Source of the DNA: Vibrio albus
GTDB lineage: Bacteria > Pseudomonadota > Gammaproteobacteria > Enterobacterales > Vibrionaceae
DNA: 64,000 nucleotides
NCBI RefSeq assembly: GCF_003144035.1
Contig: NZ_QFWT01000001.1
Coordinates: forward strand, 434,001-498,000
Reading direction: 5' to 3'
The translations under genes were made by a program, and so were the position numbers. The notes beneath the pieces were generated by a model, which did no database searches, was not told the origin of the DNA, and saw only the letters and a list, made by a program, of their open reading frames with translations. Of the stretch, positions 1 through 7,775 are shown in pieces. Position 1 is the stretch's first letter. The number at the start of each line of letters is the position of its first letter.

Positions 1-160
1 GACAGGCTGTGCACTGGCTGATGCGGGCGTGATTAGCGGGTTTGACATGACACCAGAGGCCGCTCTGGCGAAATTGCACTTTCTTCTGAGCCAGAACCTG
101 AGTTATGAAGAAATAAAAACAAAGATGCAACAAGTCCTGAGAGATGAGATGAGCCTCTAA
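1..160 (+). CDS. ansA: L-asparaginase I (cytoplasmic), C-terminal fragment
   Basis: Only the last 52 codons are in the window; the gene begins upstream. The reading frame from base 2 ends at TAA 158-160 and encodes TGCALADAGVISGFDM followed by an amphipathic C-terminal helix. This matches from memory the C-terminal end of type I bacterial asparaginases, where a similar ADAGVISGYDMT segment precedes the last helix. The enzyme hydrolyses L-asparagine to aspartate and ammonia in the cytoplasm. In vibrios ansA commonly lies next to the DUF2989/msrB/gapA group, as here. The catalytic threonines are outside the window, so the assignment rests on the tail and on synteny. Confidence 0.8.
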   Translation, partial: TGCALADAGVISGFDMTPEAALAKLHFLLSQNLSYEEIKTKMQQVLRDEMSL

Positions 161-262
161 GAATTACTTTTCCGCAAACTCCGGTCGCCATATATACTGA
201 CTAAATCAGGTTGCTAACCTTTATAACTTTTGAGCTAGCTAAAAAAATTTGAGCAGGACACG

Positions 263-1084
263 ATGATCAATTTGAAAGCTTTTTCTGTAGTCGGTATTTC
301 TCTGACCCTTATTACCGGTTGTTTTGAGGGTCGGGTTAATACCAAAAAATTGTGTGCAGAAACACCTCAGCTTAGATGTGAAAAGCTCAATATGAATGAC
401 GGACAGTGCCGGATTCCAAGAACGGATCTGATCTGGCATCGAAATGAGACGCTGAAGAATCCGTCTATCGACAATAAAATCACTGAGTTTCATTTCGTTG
501 ATGAGTACCAAAAATGTCTGGAACTCGCAGCTCAGATAGAACCCACCAAACCCGGAAATAAGAAACAGAACCGCTTTAATGCTCTGATGCATAGTTATGA
601 CGAGCAGGAGAAATTACTGAATGAGATAGGTCAGTCAGATAGGCCTGAAGCACTCTATTTTATGTGGACTCAGGGAGACAAACGCGCCAAGATCCAGTTT
701 TTGAATCTGGAGGGTAGCGGTAAATTGCAAACGGCAGAACTTCAGTATGCTCTTGCCACATACTATACAGCAATGGACAAAGAGAAAACGCTGAGACTGC
801 TGGAGAATGCCCTTGTCCTGACTAAAAAAGGCCAGTTGAATACCTCTGTCATTGAATCACTCGCTAGTGTTAATCAGGCCTTGGGAAACAACAAACACGC
901 GTATATCTGGGTGTTAGTGGCCAAAGAGCTGGAGCTGGCAGCAATCACTTCCGAACGAAATCTGGCGGTACTGTACCCTTTCAGCGACGAAGAGACACAG
1001 AAAATGCAGGCGATTGCCTCCCGAATTACCGATGCCATTGAAGACGGGCACTACCAGAATAGCCTGCTGCCTGATTATAAATAA
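263..1084 (+). CDS. DUF2989 family putative lipoprotein
   Basis: A 273-residue protein with a short hydrophobic leader ending in a lipobox (LITGC, Cys20), so it is probably a membrane-anchored lipoprotein. The mature part is mostly helical and cysteine-poor after Cys31 and Cys39, with a conserved-looking stretch LNMNDGQCRIPRTDLIWHR near the N-terminus. A TPR-like helical pattern is possible in the second half (residues about 150-250, LQYALATYYTAMDKEKTLRLL). I recognise it as the DUF2989 family found beside ansA and gapA in vibrios; its function is unknown. The start ATG at 263 follows GAGCAGGA. It is convergent with msrB and they share a bidirectional terminator. Confidence 0.8.
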   Translation: MINLKAFSVVGISLTLITGCFEGRVNTKKLCAETPQLRCEKLNMNDGQCRIPRTDLIWHRNETLKNPSIDNKITEFHFVDEYQKCLELAAQIEPTKPGNKKQNRFNALMHSYDEQEKLLNEIGQSDRPEALYFMWTQGDKRAKIQFLNLEGSGKLQTAELQYALATYYTAMDKEKTLRLLENALVLTKKGQLNTSVIESLASVNQALGNNKHAYIWVLVAKELELAAITSERNLAVLYPFSDEETQKMQAIASRITDAIEDGHYQNSLLPDYK

Positions 1085-1141
1085 GCTCAGTAAGTGCGGG
1101 ACACATTCTGACACTAAATAACAAAACTGTAATTCCACAAC

Positions 1142-1169
1142 AAAAAAGCGGTTTTTATGCCGCTTTTTT
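1142..1169. terminator. Bidirectional terminator between DUF2989 gene and msrB
   Basis: Perfect 10-bp inverted repeat AAAAAAGCGG (1142-1151) and CCGCTTTTTT (1160-1169) with an 8-base loop. The A-tract and T-tract on either side give a U-run on both strands, so it can stop transcription of the convergent genes on each side. Confidence 0.85.
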
Positions 1170-1174
1170 CTTCT

Positions 1175-1600
1175 CTATTCATCCTCAGCAGGATGAAATA
1201 CCAATGAGACCGAGTTTACGCAATAGCGCTCTCCCGTCGTCGGCGGCCCATCAGGAAAAACATGTCCCAGATGGCTGTCACACCTGGCACAGCGAATTTC
1301 AATCCGCTTCATGCCGTGACTGTTATCTTCTAAGTACCGTATAGCCGAGTCATTAATGGGTGCATCGAAGCTTGGCCAGCCGCAGCCAGAGTCAAATTTT
1401 TGCTCTGAACGGAACAGCGGTGCCTGACAGCAGGTACATACATATTCACCTGTCTCACGGTTATGTAGCAGGGTTCCGGAAAACGGCAACTCAGTTCCGC
1501 CCTCACGACAAATATAATATTCGTTATCGGTCAGAAGCTTATGCCACTCTTCATTGGTTTTTTTTACCTTTCCCGGCTGCTTTTGTTCTCTCTCACTCAT
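1175..1600 (-). CDS. msrB: Peptide-methionine (R)-S-oxide reductase MsrB
   Basis: A 141-residue methionine sulfoxide reductase B. It reduces the R-epimer of methionine sulfoxide in proteins, an oxidative-damage repair reaction in the cytoplasm. The sequence shows both zinc pairs, Cys55/Cys58 (CTCC) and Cys104/Cys107 (CARC), the catalytic Cys127 in RYCVNS, and the GCGWPSF and [10 protein letters not shown] family motifs. The length is normal for a single-domain MsrB; there is no MsrA fusion. It is divergent from gapA across a 329-bp gap. In enterics and vibrios msrB is a usual neighbour of gapA. Confidence 0.97.
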   Translation of the reverse strand: MSEREQKQPGKVKKTNEEWHKLLTDNEYYICREGGTELPFSGTLLHNRETGEYVCTCCQAPLFRSEQKFDSGCGWPSFDAPINDSAIRYLEDNSHGMKRIEIRCARCDSHLGHVFPDGPPTTGERYCVNSVSLVFHPAEDE

Positions 1601-2925
<1,325 letters not shown>

Positions 2926-2958
2926 GCATTAGCTAAAGACTTTCTTTGAAGAAAGATG

Positions 2959-2986
2959 AAAAAGGCGGCCATTGGTCGCCTTTTGT
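2959..2986 (+). terminator. Rho-independent terminator of gapA
   Basis: AAAGGCG(G)CC and GG(T)CGCCTTT form a GC-rich hairpin at about 2961-2983 followed by TTTTGTCTTTT. It lies 35 bases after the gapA stop codon. Confidence 0.85.
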
Positions 2987-3058
2987 CTTTTATACTTAGG
3001 AAAAAGTTATACTAAGAAAAAAATTAATCCATTAACTAACGCCAAGGATCACTTACCT

Positions 3059-3943
3059 ATGGAACTAAGAAAACTCCCCGCGATTGCCGTATTATCTGAC
3101 AACGTTACCGTCATTGAAAAAGAAGGCATCCAGATCGTTCGCGTCATTCACGATAAAGCAGAAGCCGGTATCTCTCTTCACGGTGGCCATGTTCTGTGGT
3201 TTAAACCTGCCGGTCAGGAAGATGTCATCTGGCTGAGTGAAAAAGCTGAATTCAATACTGCAAAAGCGTTCCGTGGCGGTATCCCCGTCTGTTGGCCATG
3301 GTTTGGCACCATTGCTTCACCATCTCACGGCTTTGCCCGTACCAGTCAGTGGTACATCGTTGAACACCGCGAAACAGAGGACGGTGTTATTGTTTGCCTT
3401 GGCCTGGAAGAAAACGAAGAGTCACTGGCTATCTGGCCAAATGCATTTGAGGCTCGCCTGTACGTTGAAGTATCAGAGAAACTCAAAGTCACTTTAGATG
3501 TCACTAACACCGATGATAAAGAATGGAAATTCTCAGGTGCGCTACATACTTACCTGAATATCGCGGATGTCCGTGAATCAGTCACAACCGGAATGGGTGG
3601 CGAGTTTGTAGATAAACTTCAGGATGGCCAGGTAACACAAGGTGGTTCAGAACTACAGCTGACCGATACAGTTGACCGGGTTTATACCCAACCAGAAGCC
3701 GTTATCGAAGTTTCAGACCCTAAATACAGCCGTACAATCACGGTAACTAACAACGGCCACAACAGCGCTGTTATCTGGAACCCGTGGGAAGCCGGAGCCA
3801 AAGCGATGGGTGATATGGCCGACAACGGCTACGAGACTATGCTATGCGTAGAATCAACCTGGAATGCTGACAGCCTTGAAGAAGGCAAGGCACTGCAGCC
3901 GGGTGACAGTCACCAACTTGTCACTGAAATTGCCGTAAAGTGA
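3059..3943 (+). CDS. yeaD: D-hexose-6-phosphate mutarotase (YeaD family)
   Basis: A 294-residue aldose-1-epimerase-like protein of the YeaD/glucose-6-phosphate 1-epimerase family, which interconverts the alpha and beta anomers of hexose 6-phosphates. Catalytic candidates are His90 (SHGFARTSQW), His163 (ALHTYL) and Glu265 (CVESTWNADS), all in family-typical contexts. The open frame extends upstream to 2972, but that part overlaps the gapA terminator. The ATG at 3059 has an AAGGA ribosome site at 3044-3048 and gives the usual N-terminus, so I use it. It follows gapA as in many vibrios and enterics. Confidence 0.93.
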   Translation: MELRKLPAIAVLSDNVTVIEKEGIQIVRVIHDKAEAGISLHGGHVLWFKPAGQEDVIWLSEKAEFNTAKAFRGGIPVCWPWFGTIASPSHGFARTSQWYIVEHRETEDGVIVCLGLEENEESLAIWPNAFEARLYVEVSEKLKVTLDVTNTDDKEWKFSGALHTYLNIADVRESVTTGMGGEFVDKLQDGQVTQGGSELQLTDTVDRVYTQPEAVIEVSDPKYSRTITVTNNGHNSAVIWNPWEAGAKAMGDMADNGYETMLCVESTWNADSLEEGKALQPGDSHQLVTEIAVK

Positions 3944-3955
3944 CACCAGTTAAAC

Positions 3956-4099
3956 GAGAGACTAGAAACTAGAAACTAGAAACTAGAAACTAGAAACTAG
4001 AAACTAGAATACAGAGCGCTTCGCTTTAAGAAGACAAAGGTGGCAGAATTCACCCTTTGTAGCATGTAAAAAAACTGAGGCCGCTCTGTACTCTTATTA
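3956..4099. repeat. Intergenic repeat element with heptamer tract and inverted ends
   Basis: The heptamer tract runs into AATACAGAGCGCTT (4007-4020). About 65 bases later GCCGCTCTGTACTC (4081-4094) is its near-complement, so the two can pair across the element. The sequence between contains no coding frame of note. I interpret it as one member of a Vibrio intergenic repeat family; see 6490-6600 for a second copy. Confidence 0.6.
3961..4009. repeat. Seven tandem copies of ACTAGAA
   Basis: Seven perfect, contiguous copies of the heptamer ACTAGAA begin 18 bases after the yeaD stop codon. They lead directly into TACAGAGCGCTTCG. A related but degenerate copy stands at 6490-6526, which points to a dispersed intergenic repeat rather than chance. 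Confidence 0.95.
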
Positions 4100-4153
4100 C
4101 TCTTATCGTTATTTCACTTATAGTTTTCCAAAATTATTACCCTGAGAGCAATA

Positions 4154-4972
4154 ATGTCCTACCAATGTCCCCTTTGCCACCAGGCCCTTCTTCTGAAAGA
4201 AAGCCGGTATCAGTGTGAAAACAAGCACCAGTTTGATCTAGCGAAAGAAGGTTATGTTAACCTCATGCCCGCTAATCAAAAACGGTCAAAAAATCCCGGT
4301 GATAATAAAGAAATGATGCAGGCACGCCGGCGTTTTCTTGAGTCAGGACACTATGCCCCTCTGGCAACCAAAGTGGCAGAAATTTGCCAGCAGTTCCTCA
4401 GCAAGACTCAAAATCGCCTGTTGGATATCGGTTGCGGTGAAGGCTACTACACCAGTCAGGTTCAGCGCAGCCTTACCAAAAGCACTCCTGATGCTACTGT
4501 ATATGGGCTGGATATCTCCAAGGTCGCAATACGCTACGCCGCCAAACGCTACCCTGCCTGTCACTTTTCTGTTGCTTCCAGCCACCGTCTGCCATTTGCC
4601 GATCACAGCCTTGATGCCGTCTTACGTATTTACGCGCCATGTAAAGCAGAAGAGCTGAGCCGATGCACAACAGAAAGTGGCCTTGTTATCACTGTCACCC
4701 CTGCCGCCAGACATCTGTATCAGCTTAGGGAAAAAATCTATACCGACGTCAGGCTTCATGACGAAACACCGGAAAACATCGACGGCTTTACACTCTGTCA
4801 TCAGGAAAAGCTGCACTATAAAATGACCACCGCCGGTCAGAACACCGTTGACCTGTTGCAGATGACCCCTTTTGCCTGGAAGGCAACTGAAAAACTGAAA
4901 CAGTCTCTGCTGGCCGATTCAAACTTCCAGTGTGAAGCTGACTTTCAGATCCGGGTATACCGAAAGGACTAA
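4154..4972 (+). CDS. rlmA: 23S rRNA (guanine745-N1)-methyltransferase RlmA
   Basis: A 272-residue SAM-dependent methyltransferase that methylates N1 of G745 in helix 35 of 23S rRNA. An N-terminal zinc ribbon has Cys5, Cys8, Cys21 and His25 (CPLC...CENKH). The SAM-binding motif LLDIGCGEGYY is at about residues 89-99 and a family-typical LRIYAPCKAEEL segment follows. Length matches RlmA/RrmA. The ATG at 4154 follows GAGAGC. The zinc ribbon plus methyltransferase layout separates it from ordinary class I methyltransferases. Confidence 0.92.
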   Translation: MSYQCPLCHQALLLKESRYQCENKHQFDLAKEGYVNLMPANQKRSKNPGDNKEMMQARRRFLESGHYAPLATKVAEICQQFLSKTQNRLLDIGCGEGYYTSQVQRSLTKSTPDATVYGLDISKVAIRYAAKRYPACHFSVASSHRLPFADHSLDAVLRIYAPCKAEELSRCTTESGLVITVTPAARHLYQLREKIYTDVRLHDETPENIDGFTLCHQEKLHYKMTTAGQNTVDLLQMTPFAWKATEKLKQSLLADSNFQCEADFQIRVYRKD

Positions 4973-5125
4973 AGCGGCAAATAGAAAACTGGTCTGCATT
5001 TTGCTTATTATTCACTCAGAAGCGTTTGGCGGATACAGCATGCCACCGCTTAACTCTGCTTTACCCGGCATCTACCGGAAGAACAGAGTGTAGGTTATTT
5101 GGTAATAGAAAGCGGCAAATGTTGT

Positions 5126-5152
5126 TCAAGTTTTTATCAACATCGCCGATAA
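5126..5152 (+). promoter_or_regulatory. Near-consensus sigma-28 (FliA) promoter
   Basis: TCAAGTTT at 5126-5133, an 11-base spacer, then GCCGATAA at 5145-5152. The established FliA consensus is TAAAGTTT-N11-GCCGATAA, so 15 of 16 positions match with exact spacing. Transcription would begin near 5159, giving a short leader before the ATG at 5187. It sits 35 bases upstream of the small gene at 5187-5555 and faces it. Confidence 0.85.
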
Positions 5153-5186
5153 ACTGGATACTAGGCAGAAATTATTGAGGCACAAT

Positions 5187-5555
5187 ATGACGCCAGTAGG
5201 AATGAATAACGCAACGCAGGCTTATGCTGCACAGGCTAAAATGGCTCCGTCAACGCCTCAGCCAGTGGCAGCTGAGGCAAAAGATGCAGACAAGGCTCTG
5301 AAAGTTGAGCAAAATAAAGTAACGCTTTCAGCAGAAGGTAAGGCGTTGCTTACTGCACTTTCAGAAATTGATAAAGAAAGCAAAGAAGTGGCTAAAGACA
5401 AAGACTTTGGCGATAAAGTTGAGTCCTTTACCCATGGGGCTTTGGGTATGAGCAGCCCGGATAAGATTGAAGAAACCGAAGACAGCTCTTATTCTGCAGG
5501 TCAATACGTTTCGGGTGCTCTTACAGCCGGGGCCTTGCTGTTAGCGGTTATTTAA
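5187..5555 (+). CDS. Uncharacterised small protein behind a sigma-28 promoter
   Basis: A 122-residue protein of unknown function. The open frame starts at a TTG at 5175, but TTGAGG at 5175-5180 is the ribosome site for the ATG at 5187, which I use. The N-terminal 35 residues are rich in Ala, Pro and Gln and look disordered. A lysine/glutamate-rich helical middle follows (KVTLSAEGKALLTAL and beyond). The last 16 residues (YVSGALTAGALLLAVI) are hydrophobic and could be a C-terminal membrane tail or a buried helix. There is no signal peptide and no cysteine. The FliA-type promoter implies coregulation with late flagellar genes. The VTLSAEGKALL phrase faintly recalls the VTLS segment of FlgM, but the homology is unproven. 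Confidence 0.75.
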   Translation: MTPVGMNNATQAYAAQAKMAPSTPQPVAAEAKDADKALKVEQNKVTLSAEGKALLTALSEIDKESKEVAKDKDFGDKVESFTHGALGMSSPDKIEETEDSSYSAGQYVSGALTAGALLLAVI

Positions 5556-5577
5556 GCAAGCAATACAATCAAAAAAC

Positions 5578-5629
5578 GACTTTGCCCTCGTAGCGAAGAA
5601 TTAGCTTGTGCAGGCAAAGTCATTTTTTA
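5578..5629. terminator. Bidirectional terminator
   Basis: Inverted repeat GACTTTGCC (5578-5586) / GGCAAAGTC (5613-5621) flanked by AAAAAA upstream and ATTTTTT downstream. It serves the + strand small gene and the convergent ycgN. Confidence 0.8.
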
Positions 5630-5644
5630 TGTATCGCCACGTCG

Positions 5645-6082
5645 TTATCGGTGAGGGTGGTTCAGCACATGGTCTTCCCAGTTCACCACTTCAACCTCAT
5701 AAACCACCTTATTTCTGATACTTTCACCCGCTGCGTGCATAGCCGACTTTGAACCTGTAATCAACGGATGCCATTCTGGCAACGGCTTGCCTTCTGCAAG
5801 CAGACGATAGGCGCAGGTTTCAGGTAACCAGTTGAACTCGTGGATATTTGCTTTGTTTAATTTCAGGCACTCTTCGCCAGAATTAAAGCGGTTCGGATAA
5901 TCTTTACAGCCACAGGTTTTACTGTTCAGCCAGCTACAGGCAACATTGGTGTAGTACACCTCATCGGTGTCTTCATCCATCAGCTTATGCAGGCAGCACT
6001 TCCCGCAGCCGTCACACAGAGATTCCCACTCTTGCTCTGTCATCTCTTCCAGTGTCTTTGTCTGCCAAAATGCTACTGTCAT
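5645..6082 (-). CDS. ycgN: YcgN family cysteine-cluster protein (UPF0260)
   Basis: A 145-residue member of the UPF0260/YcgN family, of uncertain function. It has a dense set of cysteines: Cys23, Cys26, Cys29 and Cys30 (CDGCGKCC), then Cys49, Cys57, Cys59, Cys72 and Cys91, consistent with binding a metal or iron-sulfur cluster. The [11 protein letters not shown] and HPLITG phrases are family hallmarks. It is divergent from a second, shorter cysteine-cluster gene across 155 bases. Length is normal for the family. Confidence 0.93.
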   Translation of the reverse strand: MTVAFWQTKTLEEMTEQEWESLCDGCGKCCLHKLMDEDTDEVYYTNVACSWLNSKTCGCKDYPNRFNSGEECLKLNKANIHEFNWLPETCAYRLLAEGKPLPEWHPLITGSKSAMHAAGESIRNKVVYEVEVVNWEDHVLNHPHR

Positions 6083-6237
6083 TGCCTGCTCTACTTCTTA
6101 CTGCTACCAAGAGGATGTGATTTATACCCCTATGAACAGTAAAGTGCAAGCAGAATGCTGTGCCGATCCAGTTTACTTCCTGTACAGCCTTCTATATTAT
6201 CCCACCTCTTCATTTAGCGTAGTCACCAGAGGGTTAT

Positions 6238-6486
6238 ATGGATTGCAGATTAGGCTGCGGAGCCTGTTGTATCGCACCAAGCATTTCTTCTCCGATTCCG
6301 GGGATGGAGAACGGCAAGCCAGCGGGAGTACGCTGTATCCAGCTCGATGAGAATAATCTGTGCAAACTTTTCGGCAAGCCGGAAAGGCCCAAGGTGTGCC
6401 ACGACTTTAAGCCGGATCCGGATGTGTGCGGGAAGAGTAATCCTGAAGCGATGGCGGTGATCACCGAACTGGAGTTGCTGACATAA
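6238..6486 (+). CDS. YkgJ family cysteine-cluster protein
   Basis: An 82-residue small protein with Cys3, Cys7, Cys10, Cys11 (CRLGCGACC), Cys33, Cys42, Cys54 and Cys64. This is the CxxCxxCC-type cluster of the YkgJ/UPF0153 family, presumed to bind metal; no reaction is known. The GKPAGVRCIQLDENNLCKLFG and RPKVCHDFKPD segments fit the family. GAGGG lies four bases before the ATG. It is divergent from ycgN, which carries a related cluster, and is followed by repeats rather than a gene. Confidence 0.88.
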   Translation: MDCRLGCGACCIAPSISSPIPGMENGKPAGVRCIQLDENNLCKLFGKPERPKVCHDFKPDPDVCGKSNPEAMAVITELELLT

Positions 6487-6489
6487 GGG

Positions 6490-6600
6490 CTAGGACTAGA
6501 GACTAGAACAGAATACAGAGCGCTTTGAGGGTACAGATTACAGAAAACATTGTCTGGTTTTATAGTTTTTATCAGCGTAGCGGTCTAGTTTCTGGTTTCT
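6490..6600. repeat. Second copy of the CTAGAAA/ACAGAGCGCTT intergenic repeat
   Basis: CTAGGACTAGAGACTAGAA runs into AGAATACAGAGCGCTTT (6511-6527), the same junction as at 4003-4020. At 6583-6600 TCTAGTTTCTGGTTTCT is the heptamer motif on the opposite strand, so this copy has heptamer-like sequence at both ends in inverted orientation. It contains no coding frame. Confidence 0.6.
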
Positions 6601-6628
6601 TTCTATAATCTGCTCTATCAATCCAGAC

Positions 6629-6706
6629 CGTCATCCCTGCGAAGGCAGGGATCTACTAAACCATTATCAACTCGTTCATAAGATTCCTGCCTTCGCAGGA
6701 ATGACG
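6629..6706. repeat. Paired REP-like palindromes (inverted pair)
   Basis: Two 26-base arms, 6629-6654 and 6681-6706, are inverted copies of each other with two differences. Each arm by itself folds as an 8-bp hairpin: ATCCCTGC-GAAG-GCAGGGAT (6633-6652) and ATTCCTGC-CTTC-GCAGGAAT (6683-6702). This arrangement resembles a REP doublet; similar CCTGCGAAGGCAGG sequences are widespread in proteobacterial genomes. No REP-associated transposase gene is in the window. Confidence 0.8.
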
Positions 6707-6729
6707 ATATTCAGTTTTCATTGTACAGA

Positions 6730-7332
6730 TTAAGACAGCTTCTGCCTTCCCAACAGTGAATGGGAAAGTGTAGTGCCGTCTACCAGCTCCAGCTCTCCGC
6801 CAACAGGAACACCGTGTGCGATACGGCTGGCACTCACATTGTGGGCGTTACACAACTCTGCAATATAATGAGCGGTTGCTTCACCTTCCACCGTCGGGTT
6901 GGTTGCCAGAATAACTTCTTTGATATCCCCTCTTCCAAGCCGATAATCCAGAGTATCTAAGCCAATATCACTGGGGCCGATGCCATCCAACGGGGACAAA
7001 TGCCCCATAAGCACAAAATAACGGCCGGAATACTGCCCTGTTGCTTCTACTGCGGCGATGTCCGCCGGGCTTTCGACCACACACAACAAGCCATTTTCCT
7101 GTCGTTTGGGGTTCAAACAGATATTACAGGTTTCTTCTTCGGTAAATGTTCGGCACTCTGAGCAGTGACCAATTTCTGTCATTGCTTTAGTTAGCGCATC
7201 CGCTAACTGTAAACCGCCTTTTCTGTCCCGCTGTAACAAATGAAAGGCCATACGCTGGGCTGACTTGGGACCGACTCCCGGCAGACAACGTAAGGCCTCC
7301 ATCAATTGCTCCAGCATATGGCTGGTACGCAT
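6730..7332 (-). CDS. recR: Recombination mediator protein RecR
   Basis: A 200-residue RecR, which with RecF and RecO loads RecA onto gapped single-stranded DNA. It has an N-terminal helix-hairpin-helix ([16 protein letters not shown]), a four-cysteine zinc finger (Cys57, Cys60, Cys69, Cys72), a Toprim domain beginning near [15 protein letters not shown], and the C-terminal [18 protein letters not shown]alker-B-like tail. It ends the apt-dnaX-ybaB-recR operon, 20 bases after ybaB, an order conserved in E. coli. Confidence 0.98.
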   Translation of the reverse strand: MRTSHMLEQLMEALRCLPGVGPKSAQRMAFHLLQRDRKGGLQLADALTKAMTEIGHCSECRTFTEEETCNICLNPKRQENGLLCVVESPADIAAVEATGQYSGRYFVLMGHLSPLDGIGPSDIGLDTLDYRLGRGDIKEVILATNPTVEGEATAHYIAELCNAHNVSASRIAHGVPVGGELELVDGTTLSHSLLGRQKLS

Positions 7333-7352
7333 AGTTTAGATACCGTTACCGA

Positions 7353-7685
7353 TTAGAATGGCATTTTCATGCCTGGTGGTAGCTGCATACCGCCAGTCAC
7401 TGAAGCCATTTTTTCTTTTTGAGTCTCTTCAACACGACGAGCGGCATCATTAAACGCAGCAGCGATTAGATCTTCCAGCATTTCTTTGTCGTCTTCCATC
7501 AGGCTCTCGTCAATTTCAACACGACGTACGCTGTGGCTACCGGTGATGGTTATTTTAACCAAACCTGCTCCAGATTCACCAGTCACTTCCATATTTGCAA
7601 TTTCTTCCTGAAGTTTTTGCATACGATCTTGCATCTGCTGGGCTTGTTTCATCAGGTTGCCCATACCGCCTTTACCACCAAACAT
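7353..7685 (-). CDS. ybaB: YbaB/EbfC family nucleoid-associated protein
   Basis: A 110-residue YbaB/EbfC-type DNA-binding protein that forms tweezer-like dimers. The N-terminus is glycine- and methionine-rich ([19 protein letters not shown]), followed by the long helix and the conserved [19 protein letters not shown] strand region. It lies between dnaX and recR, its normal location. It is probably cotranscribed with both. Confidence 0.97.
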   Translation of the reverse strand: MFGGKGGMGNLMKQAQQMQDRMQKLQEEIANMEVTGESGAGLVKITITGSHSVRRVEIDESLMEDDKEMLEDLIAAAFNDAARRVEETQKEKMASVTGGMQLPPGMKMPF

Positions 7686-7775
7686 CTTATATCTCTCTGG
7701 TCTGTATGTGTTTCACTTGATTATTGGGCTGAAAAGCAATTTTTCAACCCCGGATTTAAAATTTAACTAGGTTGT

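Noticed and set aside
2972..3058. N-terminal extension of the yeaD frame.
   Set aside because: It overlaps the gapA terminator and lacks a ribosome site; the ATG at 3059 has a good one.
4971..5120. Direct repeat AAAGCGGCAAAT at 4971-4982 and 5109-5120, and an ACTCTG/CAGAGT dyad at 5053-5089.
   Set aside because: The repeat is short and single, and the dyad lacks a U-run, so neither supports a named element. They may only reflect upstream promoter sequence.
5643..5659. ACCGATAA on the - strand, a possible sigma-28 -10 box.
   Set aside because: No -35 match at 11 bases, and it lies at the end of ycgN with no gene in position.
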